From Hyphomicrobiales bacterium (lineage in GTDB: Bacteria; Pseudomonadota; Alphaproteobacteria; Rhizobiales; Rhizobiaceae), in assembly GCA_900467185.1 (NCBI GenBank), contig UBPA01000020.1, positions 124,001 to 188,000 of the forward strand: a stretch of DNA of 64,000 nucleotides, written 5' to 3'. A program made the translations under genes and the position numbers. The notes beneath the pieces were generated by a model. The model saw only the letters and a list, made by a program, of their open reading frames with translations, was not told the origin of the DNA and made no database searches. Positions 38,619-48,528 of this stretch are shown one piece after another; the stretch's first letter is position 1; every line of letters begins with the position of its first letter.

Positions 38619-40052
38619 TCAGGCCGACCGAAGCATTCCATTGCTGTCGCCGAGCCAGGCGGCGCAGTCCGCAAGCGCCCTGTTTGCGACAAGGTTCTTC
38701 TTGACGATCGCCTTGTCCTTGCCGCGAAAACGCTTCACGCCCTCCGGCTTGACGATGGCGCCGGGATCGAGCGGCGGAAACAGGCCGAAATTGACGTTCA
38801 TCGGCTGGAAGGAGCGCTTGCCGGGTTCCTCGTCCGAAACGATATGCCCACCCGTGATGTGACCGAGAAGCGCGCCGAACGCGGTCGTCGGCGGCGGGAG
38901 ATGCAAAGCCTCTCCCTTGCGCTCGGCTGCCGCGAAGCGACCGGCGAGAAGCCCGATGCTGGCACTCTCCACATAGCCTTCGCAACCGGTGATCTGTCCG
39001 GCAAAACGCAGGCCCGGACGGGATTTGAGCGTCAGGGAGTGATCGAGCAGGATCGGCGAATTCAGGTAGGTGTTGCGGTGCAGACCGCCAAGGCGGGCGA
39101 ACTCCGCTCGCTCCAGGCCGGGGATCATGCGGATGATGTCGGCCTGCGCGCCGTATTTCAGCTTCGTCTGGAAGCCGACCATGTTGTAGAGCGTGCCGAG
39201 CGCATTGTCCTGACGGAGCTGCACGACGGCATAGGCCTTGACGGTCGGGTTGTGCGCATTGGTGAGGCCCATCGGCTTCATCGGGCCGTGGCGAAGCGTT
39301 TCGCGGCCGCGTTCCGCCATCACCTCGATCGGCAGGCAGCCGTCGAAGTAAGGCGTGCCCTCCCATTCCTTGAAGCCGATCCGGTCGCCCGCAATCAACG
39401 CATCGACGAACGCGTTGTATTGCGCCTCGTCCATGGGGCAGTTGATGTAATCCTTGCCGGTGCCGCCGGGCCCGACCTTGTCGTAGCGCGACTGGAACCA
39501 GCAGACATCCATGTCGATGGTCTCGGTATGGATGATCGGCGCAATGGCATCGAAGAAGGCAAGCGCGTCTGCACCCGTCTGCGCCTGGATGGCTTCGGCG
39601 AGGGCCGGCGCGGTCAGGGGCCCTGTGGCGATGATGGCGAGATCCCAGGCCTCGGGCGGCAGCGCGGACACTTCCTCGCGCGTCAGATCGATCAAGGGAT
39701 GCTCACCGATGGCCTTCGTGACGGCCGCCGAGAAACCATCCCGGTCGACGGCGAGCGCACCACCCGCCGGCACCTGATTTCGGTCGGCGCACGCCATGAT
39801 CAGGGAGCCCGCAAGCCGCATCTCGGCATGCAGCACGCCGACGGCATTGCTGGTCGCGTCATCGGAGCGGAAAGAGTTGGAGCAGACCAGCTCGGCAAGG
39901 TGATCCGTCTTGTGTGCCTCGGTTTCGCGCACGCCGCGCATCTCGTGCAGGATGACAGGAATACCGGATTGGGCGATCTGCCAGGCGGCTTCGCTGCCGG
40001 CGAGGCCGCCACCGATGACATGGATGGGGGAGTAAGAGCTGTGCTTCGTCAT
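38619..40052 (-). CDS. trmFO: Methylenetetrahydrofolate-tRNA-(uracil-54-C5)-methyltransferase TrmFO
   Basis: FAD- and folate-dependent enzyme of 477 aa that makes ribothymidine at position 54 of tRNA. The N-terminal FAD-binding motif is [18 protein letters not shown]. Family landmarks are [29 protein letters not shown], and the catalytic-Cys region [16 protein letters not shown]. The ATG at 40052 is chosen as the codon right before this motif ([13 protein letters not shown]); 20 extra residues upstream are implausible. Alphaproteobacteria commonly use TrmFO rather than TrmA. Confidence 0.94.
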   Translation of the reverse strand: MTKHSSYSPIHVIGGGLAGSEAAWQIAQSGIPVILHEMRGVRETEAHKTDHLAELVCSNSFRSDDATSNAVGVLHAEMRLAGSLIMACADRNQVPAGGALAVDRDGFSAAVTKAIGEHPLIDLTREEVSALPPEAWDLAIIATGPLTAPALAEAIQAQTGADALAFFDAIAPIIHTETIDMDVCWFQSRYDKVGPGGTGKDYINCPMDEAQYNAFVDALIAGDRIGFKEWEGTPYFDGCLPIEVMAERGRETLRHGPMKPMGLTNAHNPTVKAYAVVQLRQDNALGTLYNMVGFQTKLKYGAQADIIRMIPGLERAEFARLGGLHRNTYLNSPILLDHSLTLKSRPGLRFAGQITGCEGYVESASIGLLAGRFAAAERKGEALHLPPPTTAFGALLGHITGGHIVSDEEPGKRSFQPMNVNFGLFPPLDPGAIVKPEGVKRFRGKDKAIVKKNLVANRALADCAAWLGDSNGMLRSA

Positions 40053-40136
40053 GGCGCGTTCATAGAACAAAACGGCGCGGCCCGGAAGGGCAGGCGCATG
40101 AGGGCAGGGCACCTGACGCTTGTACCCGCCACAAAC

Positions 40137-40163
40137 GAAAGCGGCGCCCCGAAGAGCGCCGCT
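40137..40163 (-). terminator. Terminator of the first DUF1127 gene
   Basis: On the minus strand, agcggcgc (40163-40156) pairs with gcgccgct (40147-40140) and is followed by a short T run. It begins 27 bases past the stop of the small gene at 40190-40333. Confidence 0.6.
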
Positions 40164-40189
40164 GGCATGCAGTCACGTCGATCCGCTGA

Positions 40190-40333
40190 TTAACGGTAAG
40201 AGCGCGAGGCGATGTTGCGAATGTCGAAACGCGTGATGCCGATGTCGGACAGGGCGTGGTTCGACAGGTTGCCAAGCTCGGCAACGGTTCGGCGGTAGTT
40301 GATCCAGCTTTTGGCAATGCGAATGGGGTTCAT
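40190..40333 (-). CDS. DUF1127 microprotein A
   Basis: A 47-residue protein, starting MNPIRIAKSWINYRRT and ending RNIASRSYR, of the DUF1127 family. It has the family core W-x2-Y/R-R-T-V-x-E-L-x2-L-S-x2-x-L-x-D-I-G-I-x-R. It is Arg-rich and basic (pI certainly high). Members studied in alphaproteobacteria bind RNA and influence small-RNA and phosphate or carbon regulation. An aagga site lies 9 bases before the ATG, and a terminator follows. A second copy lies 299 bases upstream. Confidence 0.88.
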   Translation of the reverse strand: MNPIRIAKSWINYRRTVAELGNLSNHALSDIGITRFDIRNIASRSYR

Positions 40334-40566
40334 GGTCTTATCCTTCGGTATCAGGGTGAGAGGCAGTCGTTCGAGCCATCTCGTTGACGCTGCTTATACG
40401 CCCGTGATTTAGAAAGATGGAGTGCAAAGACTATGCATCTGCCATGCATTTGTGCAGATGCCTGCACATTTTGCACGCACCCAATCTGTCTGACCAATTT
40501 TGTAGCGCGTCACTGACGGAAGGTCGGGCAGCCCGGAGTGGGGCGTCTAAACATCGGATCGCGCAC
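40334..40566. other. Spacer between the two DUF1127 genes
   Basis: Region between the DUF1127-A start and the DUF1127-B terminator. It is AT-richer around 40395-40510 (for example tgcatctgccatgcatttgtgcagatgcctgcacattttgcac in the sequence at 40434-40476). It contains overlapping tgcat/atgca repeats and presumably the promoter of copy A. No gene is seen. Confidence 0.4.
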
Positions 40567-40601
40567 AGAAAAACGCCCTCCGGCGGGAGCCGAAGGGCGT
40601 T
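40567..40601 (-). terminator. Terminator of the second DUF1127 gene
   Basis: Minus-strand hairpin aacgccct (40601-40594) / agggcgtt (40579-40572), with a further ggc/gcc pairing inside and a T run after it, 32 bases past the stop of the gene at 40633. Confidence 0.75.
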
Positions 40602-40632
40602 CAAGTTTCCGGTGCCTTGCGGCAGATTGTGC

Positions 40633-40776
40633 TTAGCGGACGGCCTTGCGGGCAACGCTAAGGATTTCGCTGCGGCCGATGCCGAGGTCGTTCAGTTCGC
40701 GATCGCTCATGCGGCCGAGTTCCGAAACGGTCTGACGATACTTGCGCCATGTGGAGAAAGAGCGGGTGATATTCAT
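40633..40776 (-). CDS. DUF1127 microprotein B
   Basis: A 47-residue basic protein, MNITRSFSTWRKYRQT to LSVARKAVR, with the DUF1127 core (TVSELGRMSDRELNDLGIGR). It is the same length as copy A and similar through the W-x-x-Y-R-x-T-V-x-E-L core, so the pair arose by duplication or is a conserved tandem pair. The start has aaaggaaacc just upstream on the minus strand. It is likely expressed from its own promoter, since a terminator separates it from copy A. Confidence 0.88.
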   Translation of the reverse strand: MNITRSFSTWRKYRQTVSELGRMSDRELNDLGIGRSEILSVARKAVR

Positions 40777-40997
40777 GTCCGGTTTCCTTTTTGGAAGTGC
40801 CGGCATATCGCACCGGCGCGTTGTCATGACGCTGATATAGCCAATCAAATCGATTAGAGGCAGGGGGTTTGCTGCATCGCACCCATGCGGCCCGCGCAAA
40901 CCTCGCCAAGGGGAAGGAGCGAGCGGTGAGGACGAGCGCTCCGGAAGGAGAAGGTGATATCCCTGCGCGCGATCGCTGGAATAACCGCATTTTCCCT
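40777..40997. other. Spacer upstream of tRNA-Leu
   Basis: Gene-free region between DUF1127-B and the tRNA-Leu promoter. It must contain the DUF1127-B promoter. A purine-rich patch at 40905-40955 is mildly repetitive (ggaaggag / ccggaaggagaagg) but is not clearly an inverted repeat. Nothing else is seen. Confidence 0.35.
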
Positions 40998-41025
40998 TTG
41001 ATCCCCAGGGAACGGGTGCTATAGA
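40998..41025 (+). promoter_or_regulatory. Candidate promoter of tRNA-Leu
   Basis: TTGATC at 40998-41003 and TATAGA at 41020-41025 with a 16-base spacer, about 90 bases before the tRNA. It may instead lead into a longer transcript that includes tig. Confidence 0.4.
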
Positions 41026-41115
41026 GACGCCGCGCTCGGGAAGGCCTGGACCCGGTTGCGGCAGGAACAGTGTATCTCCCGCCCATCTGTCGAGACCAGG
41101 CAGCCGCTTCTGAAC

Positions 41116-41200
<85 letters not shown>

Positions 41201-41352
41201 GATAGACGAATGGGTCGGTATAGACCCGGCGGCAGCGCTGTTTTGCTTGCAAAACGGCGTTCGATTTGCGTAAAGCCACTCCCGGCACCCGGATCGGCTC
41301 GCCTGAAGCATTCAACGGCAGAGCCCTGTCAACGTGAAATGAAGGTTGGAAC

Positions 41353-42831
41353 ATGCAGGTTATCGAAACGCTCGCGGATGGGCTGAAGCGCGAACTCAAG
41401 GTCGTCATTCCGGCAAAGGACATGCAGGCGCGCATGAACGAGCGCCTCGCCGATGCCAAGGACAAGGTCAAGATCAACGGCTTCCGTCCGGGCAAGGTAC
41501 CGGTTGCACATCTCAAGAAGATGTACGGCAAGTCGATCATGGCCGAACTCGTCAACGAGCTGGTCCGCGACAAGCCCACCGAGATCCTGTCGGAGCGCGG
41601 CGAGAAGTCTGCGACCCAGCCGGAAGTGGCGATGACCGAGGACGAGGCGGAAGCCGAAAAGATCCTGAGCGCCGAGGCCGATTTCGAATTCACGCTCGCC
41701 TATGAAGTCATCCCGGCCATCGAGCTGAAGGACGCGAGCGGCATCAAGATCACGCGCGAAGTGGTCGATATCGCCGAAGACGAAGTCACCGAGCAGATCA
41801 TGCGCATCGCCGAAAGCGCGCGCACCTTCGAAGACAAGACCGGTGCAGCCGAGAATGGCGACCGCGTCACGATCGATTATCTCGGCAAGGTCGATGGCGA
41901 AGCCTTCGACGGCGGCAAGGACGAAGACGCGGAGCTGGTTCTCGGCTCCAACCGTTTCATCCCCGGCTTCGAAGAACAGCTGGTCGGCGCCTCCACCGGC
42001 GACGAAAAGACGATCAACGTCACGTTCCCGGCTGAATATCCGGCAGCGAACCTCGCCGGCAAGGAAGCCACCTTCGACATCAAGGTCAAGTCTGTCGCCG
42101 CTCCGGGCGCTGTCGAGATCAACGACGAACTGGCCACCAAGCTTGGCGTCGAATCGGCCGACAAGCTGAAGGAAATCGTTCGCGGCCAGATCGAGAGCCA
42201 ATACGGTTCGATGACGCGCCAGAAGGTCAAGCGTCAGATGCTCGACCAGCTGGACGAAATGTACCAGTTCGACACGCCACAGCGCCTCGTCGATGCCGAG
42301 TTCGACAACATCTGGCGCCAGATCAACACCGACCTGGAACAGGCCGGCAAGACCTTCGCCGATGAGGAAACCACGGAAGAAGAAGCCCGCGTCGAGTACC
42401 GCAAGCTTGCGGAACGCCGCGTTCGTCTCGGCCTGGTTCTCTCGGAAATCGGCGAAAAGGCCGGCGTGACGGTCACCGACGAAGAAATGCAGCGTTCGCT
42501 GTTCGATCAGCTTCGCCAGTTCCCCGGTCAGGAAAAGCAGATCATCGACTACTTCCAGAAGACCCCGGGTGCTGCCGCTTCGCTGCGCGCGCCGATCTTC
42601 GAAGAAAAGGTCGTCGATCATCTCCTGTCGGAAGTCAGCGTGACCGACAAGACGGTCAGCAAGGAAGATCTGATGGCTGACGACGAGGACGGCAACGACA
42701 AGCCGGCCAAGACCTCTGCCAAGAAGAAGTCGGCCGCCAAGGCTGAAGCTGTCGAAGTCGAGGAAACCGCCGCACCGAAGAAGAAGGCCGCTTCCAAGAA
42801 GAAGGCCACGGACGACAGCGCCGCCGAGTAA
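41353..42831 (+). CDS. tig: Trigger factor (ribosome-associated chaperone / peptidyl-prolyl isomerase)
   Basis: Trigger factor of 492 aa. The N-terminal ribosome-binding domain contains the signature [10 protein letters not shown] (GFRxGKxP). A central FKBP-type isomerase domain follows (near residue 170, [19 protein letters not shown]). The C-terminal chaperone arms end in an acidic then Lys/Ala-rich tail ([17 protein letters not shown]). The tail, about 45 residues, extends beyond E. coli Tig (432 aa) and is common in rhizobia. The ATG has aagg about 9 bases upstream. A strong terminator follows. Confidence 0.95.
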   Translation: MQVIETLADGLKRELKVVIPAKDMQARMNERLADAKDKVKINGFRPGKVPVAHLKKMYGKSIMAELVNELVRDKPTEILSERGEKSATQPEVAMTEDEAEAEKILSAEADFEFTLAYEVIPAIELKDASGIKITREVVDIAEDEVTEQIMRIAESARTFEDKTGAAENGDRVTIDYLGKVDGEAFDGGKDEDAELVLGSNRFIPGFEEQLVGASTGDEKTINVTFPAEYPAANLAGKEATFDIKVKSVAAPGAVEINDELATKLGVESADKLKEIVRGQIESQYGSMTRQKVKRQMLDQLDEMYQFDTPQRLVDAEFDNIWRQINTDLEQAGKTFADEETTEEEARVEYRKLAERRVRLGLVLSEIGEKAGVTVTDEEMQRSLFDQLRQFPGQEKQIIDYFQKTPGAAASLRAPIFEEKVVDHLLSEVSVTDKTVSKEDLMADDEDGNDKPAKTSAKKKSAAKAEAVEVEETAAPKKKAASKKKATDDSAAE

Positions 42832-42852
42832 TCGCCGCGCAGTCTGGATATC

Positions 42853-42885
42853 AAAAACCCCGCCGGTTTCGCCGGCGGGGTTTTT
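42853..42885. terminator. Bidirectional terminator after tig
   Basis: A 9-bp stem, ccccgccgg (42858-42866) / ccggcgggg (42872-42880), with A5 before and T5 after, so it can stop transcription from both sides. It starts 21 bases past the tig stop. Confidence 0.9.
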
Positions 42886-42952
42886 CGTTTGGGGTGGTGC
42901 TGGATGTTCGCGCTCGCTTGTGATGCCGAATTCGGCCCGCTCATGTGCGGCT

Positions 42953-43059
42953 GCCTCACCCTGGCCCTCTCCCCGTATGCACGGACACGTGACGAACGCT
43001 CACTTGAAGTCCCTTCGCCCCGCGTGCGGGGAGAAGGTCGCGGCAGCGGGACGAGGGGC
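42953..43059. repeat. RIME-like rhizobial intergenic mosaic repeat
   Basis: About 107 bases that begin gcctcaccctggccctctcc and end ggcagcgggacgaggggc. The inner palindrome cttcgccccgc / gcggggagaag lies at 43012-43036. Size and the ctctcccc / ggggaga arms resemble the repeated intergenic elements of Rhizobiaceae called RIMEs. It lies between tig and sthA, outside any gene. Identification is by pattern recall only; genome-wide copies were not searched. Confidence 0.65.
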
Positions 43060-43098
43060 TCTTCGCTCTTCGTCCGTGGTCAGCGCTTCAACGCCGTC

Positions 43099-44508
43099 TC
43101 AATGCGCCGTACCTTTCAGGTCACCCATGCGGTTCCAGGCGTCGAGGCCGGCGATCTTGTAGGCTTCGGCGAGCGTCGGGTAGTTGAAGGTGTTCTCGAC
43201 GAAATACTCGACGGTGCCCTTCAGGTTGAGGACGGCCTGGCCGATGTGGACGAGTTCGGTCGCACCTTCGCCGACGATGTGGATTCCAAGAAGGCGGCGG
43301 GTCTTGAGCGAGAAGATCAGTTTCAGGAGGCCCGAATCAAGGCCCATGATGTGGCCGCGGGAGGTCTCGCGGAAACGCGCGATGCCGCATTCGTACGGAA
43401 TGCCGCGTGTCTTTACCTCTTCCTCGGTCAGGCCGCAGGTCGAGATTTCCGGCACGGCGTAGATGCCGTAGGGGAAGAATTTCGGTGGCTCCTTGGCAAT
43501 GGCGCCGACGGCCACACGCGCCGCGATGCGACCCTGTTCCATGGAGGTCGAGGCGAGGCTCGGGAAGCCGATGACATCGCCGGCGGCGTAGATATTGGGG
43601 ACGGCAGTCTGGAACGTCTCGGGATTGACGCTGAGCCGTCCGCGCGTGTCGGCCTGCAGGCCGGCGGCTGCAAGGTTGAGCGATTCGGTGGCTCCCATGC
43701 GTCCGGCGGCAAACAGCACCATCTCGCAGAGGATGACGCGACCGCTGTCGAGCGTGATCTGGCATTTGCCGTCCGGCAGACGTTCCACCTTGTCGGCCTT
43801 CTGGCCGAGATGGAGCTTCATGTTGCGGTCGCGCAGCTGATAGGTGAAATCCTCGACGATTTCCTTGTCGATGAAGTCGAGCATGGTCGATTTCGGGTCG
43901 ATGATCGTCACGGCCGTATCGAGCGCGCTGAAGATCGTCGCATATTCGATGCCGATGACGCCGGCGCCGATGACGGCCATGGAGCGGGGCAGCTCGTCGA
44001 TATCGAGCAGTTCGTCGCTGTCCAGCACCGTCTTGCCGTCGAAGGGAATGTAGTCGGGGCGAAAAGGCTTCGTGCCGACCGCCAGGAGGATGCTCGTCCC
44101 CGTGATCTGCATGACCTCGCCATCTTCCTTGACGACCTGCATGGTCGTCGGATCCACGAAGCTCGCGCGTCCCCGGATATGCTGGACGCGATTGCGGGCG
44201 AACTGGTGCTCCAGAACCTCGACCTCGTGGTCGAGCGTGATGATCAGGCGGCGGCGCAGGTCCTCCGCGCTGATCTGTTCCTTGACCCGGTAAGCGCGCC
44301 CGTAGAAGCCGCGTTCGCGCCAGCCGGAGAGGTTCAGTGCCGTCTCGCGCATCGTCTTGGACGGTATGGTGCCGGTATGCACGGAAACGCCGCCGACGCG
44401 TTTGCCCTGCTCGATCACCACCACCTTCTTGCCGAGCTTGGCGGCCTGGATGGCGGCGCGACGGCCAGCGGGGCCGCTGCCGACGACGATGAGGTCATAC
44501 TGCATCAT
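43099..44508 (-). CDS. sthA: Soluble pyridine nucleotide transhydrogenase (SthA-type)
   Basis: Flavoprotein of 469 aa of the disulfide-reductase fold, interconverting NADH/NADPH pools. The FAD motif is YDLIVVGSGPAGRRAAIQAA. The region normally holding the redox cysteine pair reads GGVSVHTGTIPSKT, lacking both cysteines, as expected for a transhydrogenase that does not use a disulfide. The NAD(P) motif (AVIGAGVIGIEYATIF) lies near residue 180, and the dimer domain ends the chain. An ATG at 44505 would remove one residue. I see no good ribosome site at 44508. Confidence 0.92.
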   Translation of the reverse strand: MMQYDLIVVGSGPAGRRAAIQAAKLGKKVVVIEQGKRVGGVSVHTGTIPSKTMRETALNLSGWRERGFYGRAYRVKEQISAEDLRRRLIITLDHEVEVLEHQFARNRVQHIRGRASFVDPTTMQVVKEDGEVMQITGTSILLAVGTKPFRPDYIPFDGKTVLDSDELLDIDELPRSMAVIGAGVIGIEYATIFSALDTAVTIIDPKSTMLDFIDKEIVEDFTYQLRDRNMKLHLGQKADKVERLPDGKCQITLDSGRVILCEMVLFAAGRMGATESLNLAAAGLQADTRGRLSVNPETFQTAVPNIYAAGDVIGFPSLASTSMEQGRIAARVAVGAIAKEPPKFFPYGIYAVPEISTCGLTEEEVKTRGIPYECGIARFRETSRGHIMGLDSGLLKLIFSLKTRRLLGIHIVGEGATELVHIGQAVLNLKGTVEYFVENTFNYPTLAEAYKIAGLDAWNRMGDLKGTAH

Positions 44509-44672
44509 GGAATGTTTCCGATAGGAGGATGAATCGTTGTGCGTTGCGGCAAATGTCGCGCGTCAATGCCCTATAGGTCAATCATGGAGACTGTGTGAAC
44601 GACGCAAAATGGCGAGAAACCGACAGGGCGGCAAGCCTTGCGCGAGCTTGGGACCCGCGCTCCGGACGACCT

Positions 44673-45491
44673 CTAGATCAGCCGCAGCCCGCGGAGGCTT
44701 GCATGACCGTCGCGGCCGATGATGATGTGGTCATGGACGGAGACGCCCAGCGGCTTTGCGGTGTCGATGATGGTCTTCGTCATGTCGATATCCGCCCGCG
44801 ACGGCGTCGGATCGCCGGAGGGGTGGTTGTGCACCAGGATGACGGCGGTGGCCGATAGCTCCAGCGCGCGCTTGACGACCTCCCGCGGATAGACGGGAGT
44901 GTGGTCGATCGTGCCGGTCTGCTGCACCTCGTCGGCAATCAGGGCATTGCGCTTGTCCAGGAACAGGATTCGGAACTGCTCGCGTGTTTCGTTGGCCATG
45001 GCGGCATGGCAATACTCGATCACCTGCGACCAGGACGAGAGAACCTTCTTGCCCCGCAACTCGCTTTTCAGCATACGGTGGGCGATGGTCGAGACGAGCT
45101 TCAGGTCGAGTGCTACGGCCTCGCCGATGCCTTTGACCTCCTGCAGCAGGGCGGGAGGTGCGCCGAGAACGCCGGACAGCGTGCCGAACCGGTCGAGCAG
45201 CGCCTTGGCGATCGGCTTGGTATCGCGGCGCGGGATCAGGCGGAACAACAGGAGTTCGAGAAGTTCGTAGTCGGCAAGCGCCGTGTCGCCATTGTCGCGA
45301 TAGCGGTTTCTCAACCGATCGCGATGCCCGTGATAGTGCGCCTCTTCGGTATCTTTCACAGGCGGCTTCGGCGCAAACCTTCCCTGTCTCGACGCGGACG
45401 CGGGGCGCGCCGGCTGGTCGGCGAAGAAGCCGCGCTCATCCGCAGGCTCCGGCGCGTCGCCATCGAAATCGAAGGGAGGTTTTGTGCCCAT
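44673..45491 (-). CDS. radC: RadC/JAMM domain protein
   Basis: RadC family protein of 272 aa with a JAMM/MPN-type metalloprotease fold. The metal motif is visible as [15 protein letters not shown] near residue 222 (HxH-x7-S-x2-D). An N-terminal Pro/Arg-rich region and a helix-hairpin-helix-like stretch ([17 protein letters not shown]) precede it. The old repair assignment is disputed for the family and the substrate is unknown. The start ATG at 45491 overlaps the map stop by one base (TGATG), so the genes are translationally coupled. The C-terminus is complete ([10 protein letters not shown]). Confidence 0.9.
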   Translation of the reverse strand: MGTKPPFDFDGDAPEPADERGFFADQPARPASASRQGRFAPKPPVKDTEEAHYHGHRDRLRNRYRDNGDTALADYELLELLLFRLIPRRDTKPIAKALLDRFGTLSGVLGAPPALLQEVKGIGEAVALDLKLVSTIAHRMLKSELRGKKVLSSWSQVIEYCHAAMANETREQFRILFLDKRNALIADEVQQTGTIDHTPVYPREVVKRALELSATAVILVHNHPSGDPTPSRADIDMTKTIIDTAKPLGVSVHDHIIIGRDGHASLRGLRLI

Positions 45492-46321
45492 CACGCCGCC
45501 GGTAGGCCGGGACGGTCGAGACCGGCGGGCGAGAGCGTAAAGACCTCGCAACCATCGGCCGTCACACCGACGGCATGTTCGTACTGGGCCGACAACGACC
45601 GGTCGCGCGTGACCGCCGTCCAGCCGTCCGCCAGCACCTTCACATGCGGCCGGCCGAGATTGATCATCGGCTCGATGGTGAAGATCATGCCTTCGCGCAT
45701 TTCGGGCCCGTCGCTGGCCCGGCCGTAATGCAGAATGTTCGGCGCATCGTGAAAGAGGCGGCCGACGCCGTGGCCGCAGAAGTCGCGCACGACCGAGCAG
45801 CGCTCGGCCTCCGCGAAGGTCTGGATCGCCTCGCCGATCGCGCCGATGCGCGCGCCGGGCTTCACCGCGGCGATGCCGCGCATCAGGCATTCATGCGTCA
45901 CTTCAAGCAGCCGCTGTGCCGCGCGCTTGATCTCGCCCACCGGATACATCCGGCTCGAATCACCGTGCCAGCCGTCCACCACATAGGTCACATCGATGTT
46001 GACGATATCGCCCTCGCGCAGCGGCTTGTCGTTGGGAATGCCATGGCAGACCACATGGTTGATGGAGGTGCAGGACGACTTTGTATAGCCGCGATAGTTG
46101 AGCGTGGCGGGCAGAACGCCGTTTTCCATGCCGAAATCGAAGACGAACCGGTCGATCGCATCCGTGGTAACGCCCGGCTTGACGATATCGACCAGCGCGT
46201 CGAGACAGCGTGCGGTGATGCGGCAGGCGCGTCGCATGCCCTCGAAGTCCTCCGCCGTGTGCAACCGGATGACCCCGGTGTTTCGCGTGGGCGCGGCCGC
46301 CGCTTCGATGTAGTTGACCAT
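45491..46321 (-). CDS. map: Type I methionine aminopeptidase
   Basis: Cytoplasmic metallopeptidase of 276 aa removing N-terminal Met. The creatinase-fold motifs are [20 protein letters not shown] (first His), [20 protein letters not shown] (two Asp ligands), [17 protein letters not shown] (His), [12 protein letters not shown] (Glu) and [18 protein letters not shown] (final Glu). The ATG at 46321 has a ribosome site (agagg) and is preferred over the frame extending to 46405. It is coupled to radC downstream. Confidence 0.94.
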   Translation of the reverse strand: MVNYIEAAAAPTRNTGVIRLHTAEDFEGMRRACRITARCLDALVDIVKPGVTTDAIDRFVFDFGMENGVLPATLNYRGYTKSSCTSINHVVCHGIPNDKPLREGDIVNIDVTYVVDGWHGDSSRMYPVGEIKRAAQRLLEVTHECLMRGIAAVKPGARIGAIGEAIQTFAEAERCSVVRDFCGHGVGRLFHDAPNILHYGRASDGPEMREGMIFTIEPMINLGRPHVKVLADGWTAVTRDRSLSAQYEHAVGVTADGCEVFTLSPAGLDRPGLPAA

Positions 46322-46538
46322 GGCCGAACCTCTTCTGCTTGCCTGTCGTGCGTCGTGTGCCGTCTTTGGGGAGTCCGCAGGGACGCTGTCACGACCCTTG
46401 GCCACACCTTTCCGACCGTCTTTCCGCTTATGCTAAAGGCAAGGACGGATGTCGGCAATGAAGCGGAGAGCAAAACCACAGCCCAAACCGTCGAAGTTCC
46501 GGAAATACTTGCCTGGCCACCGGGCGGCCGCCCTTGGT

Positions 46539-48383
46539 TCAGGCGCGAACTCTGACAAAGGAGCCCGGCGCTTCCTCGATCGAGTTCATCGAGCCGCCCG
46601 TCCGTCGGGCAGGAACCCGCTCGCCATCGAGAGACGCCACCCAGGCATGCCAGTTCGGCCACCACGAGCCGGATGTGTCCTTGGCGCTCGCGATCCAGTC
46701 CTCCAGTTCGCCGACCGGTGGCCCGCCCGTCCAGAACTGGTACTTGCGCTTGTCGGGGGGATTGACCACGCCGGCAATATGGCCCGAACCGGAGAGAACA
46801 TAGGTAACCTCGCCGCCGAAGGCGCTGCTGCCGAGAAAGACAGACTTCGCCGGCGCGATGTGATCCTCCCGCGTTGCGAGGTTGTAGATGGGGATCGTGA
46901 CATCCTTCAGCGACAGCGTCTTGCCCGCCAGCACCATCTCGCCGCGGCTGAGCCTGTTTTCGAGGTAGCAGTTGCGCAGGTAGAACGAGTGGTTCGCGGC
47001 CGGCATCCGGGTCGAATCGGCGTTCCAGTACAGAAGGTCGAAGGCCGAGGGCTCGACGCCCTTCAGGTAGTTGTTGACGACATAGGGCCAGATCAGCTCG
47101 GATGCGCGCAACATATTGAAAGCGAGCGCCATGCTCGACCCTTCGAGATAGCCTTTCTCGCTCATGCGCTTTTCGATCTGCGCGATCTGGTCCTCGTCGA
47201 CGAAGACCTTGAGGTCGCCCGCATGGGTGAAATCGACCTGCGTGGTGAAGAGCGTCGCGGACCGGATGCGCTGGTCGCCTTCCTGTGCGTGCAGCGCGAG
47301 CGTTGCCGACAGCAGCGTGCCGCCGACGCAATAGCCCACCGCATTGACCTCGTCTTCCCCCGTCGCCTGCTTGACCGTGTCGAGCGCGAAGCCGATTCCC
47401 TCGCGCGCATAGGATTCCCAATCCTTCGCCGCATGCCGTTCGTCGGGGTTGACCCAGGAAATGACGAAGACCGTGTGGCCCTGGTCCACGGCCCATTTGA
47501 TGAAGGACTTCTGCGGGTTGAGGTCGAGGACGTAGAACTTGTTGATCCAGGGCGGGCAGATGAGGAGAGGGCGCTTCAGCACCGTTTCCGTCGCGGCATC
47601 GTACTGGATGACCTGACAGACCTCGCTTTGCGCCAGCACTTTGCCCGGCGTCAGCGCGATATTCTCGCCGATCGCAAACTTGCTCGTGTCGCTCTGGCGC
47701 AGGCGCAGATCGCCCTTGCCGGAGAGAATGTCCTCGGCCAGCATCCGCATGCCGTTGACGAGATTGGCGCCATTGGCGGCGACCGTCTCGCGGTAGAGCT
47801 GGGGATTGGTGGCGATGAAGTTGGACGGGGAGAGGGCTTCCGTGACCTGACGCACGTAGAAGGCGGCCTTGTGGCGGGTGTGCTCGTCCAGTCCCTCCGT
47901 CCGCGTCACCATCGTCTCCGCCCAGTCGGAAAGCACCAGATAGGCCTGCCGCAGCATATCGAAGAAGGGATTTGCGACCCAGTCTGGATCGGAAAAGCGC
48001 TTGTCGGGCGCGGCTGCGGGCATCTCGCCGACAGACGCATCGAGGCCGCTGACCTTCTGCAGGCTGCGCGCCCACATGCCCATCATGCTGGTCATCAGAT
48101 GCGTCTGTGCCTCGAACGACCGGCGTGGATCCGACATCCAGTATTCGGAAACCTTGGAGAGCGTCTTCACGAGATCCGTCATCGGGTCGGCGATCGTATC
48201 GACCTTCTCGCCGCTTTCCCGCGGCGCAAGCCAGGCGGACGCCGCTTTGCCAACATGCTCCAGCGAGCGGGCAAGGTTGACGGTCAGGGCTTCGGGATCC
48301 TTGATCAGATAGGCTTCGACGGCCTTCGGATCGAAGCCCGGAAAAGCACCAGAGCCGTTGCCGGTCGTCTTGTCGTCTCCCAC
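46539..48383 (-). CDS. phaC: Class I poly(3-hydroxyalkanoate) synthase
   Basis: PHB synthase of 614 aa that polymerises (R)-3-hydroxybutyryl-CoA into storage granules. The lipase-like box carrying the catalytic Cys is AVGYCVGGTLLSATL near residue 345. The catalytic Asp and His lie downstream in LATREDHIAPAKS and SGSGHIAGVVNPP. Length fits class I synthases (S. meliloti PhbC, about 611 aa). I place the start at GTG 48383 because gggaggatctg lies just upstream and the family starts there; no ATG exists between 48497 and an internal Met about 100 residues in. phaA/phaB are not adjacent. Confidence 0.92.
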   Translation of the reverse strand: MGDDKTTGNGSGAFPGFDPKAVEAYLIKDPEALTVNLARSLEHVGKAASAWLAPRESGEKVDTIADPMTDLVKTLSKVSEYWMSDPRRSFEAQTHLMTSMMGMWARSLQKVSGLDASVGEMPAAAPDKRFSDPDWVANPFFDMLRQAYLVLSDWAETMVTRTEGLDEHTRHKAAFYVRQVTEALSPSNFIATNPQLYRETVAANGANLVNGMRMLAEDILSGKGDLRLRQSDTSKFAIGENIALTPGKVLAQSEVCQVIQYDAATETVLKRPLLICPPWINKFYVLDLNPQKSFIKWAVDQGHTVFVISWVNPDERHAAKDWESYAREGIGFALDTVKQATGEDEVNAVGYCVGGTLLSATLALHAQEGDQRIRSATLFTTQVDFTHAGDLKVFVDEDQIAQIEKRMSEKGYLEGSSMALAFNMLRASELIWPYVVNNYLKGVEPSAFDLLYWNADSTRMPAANHSFYLRNCYLENRLSRGEMVLAGKTLSLKDVTIPIYNLATREDHIAPAKSVFLGSSAFGGEVTYVLSGSGHIAGVVNPPDKRKYQFWTGGPPVGELEDWIASAKDTSGSWWPNWHAWVASLDGERVPARRTGGSMNSIEEAPGSFVRVRA

Positions 48384-48528
48384 CAGATCCTCCCGCCATA
48401 TCTCTTTGTTTTGGCTTTTTACATTTCGCCCGAATATCACTACAAGTGCCAGCGCATGTTGCCATGCGGGGCGGGGATGCGCCACGCAAATCGGCAACCG
48501 CCGGACGATCTGGGTTTAGAGGGATGCC

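Noticed and set aside
40895-40955. Possible second RIME-like repeat before tRNA-Leu
   Set aside because: Purine-rich with ggaaggag-type repeats but lacking the paired pyrimidine arm, so it is not a convincing palindromic element.
44537-44722. A 61-residue plus-strand frame with aggagg eight bases before a TTG
   Set aside because: The ribosome-like sequence is tempting, but the product is unlike any protein I know and runs into the end of radC on the other strand.
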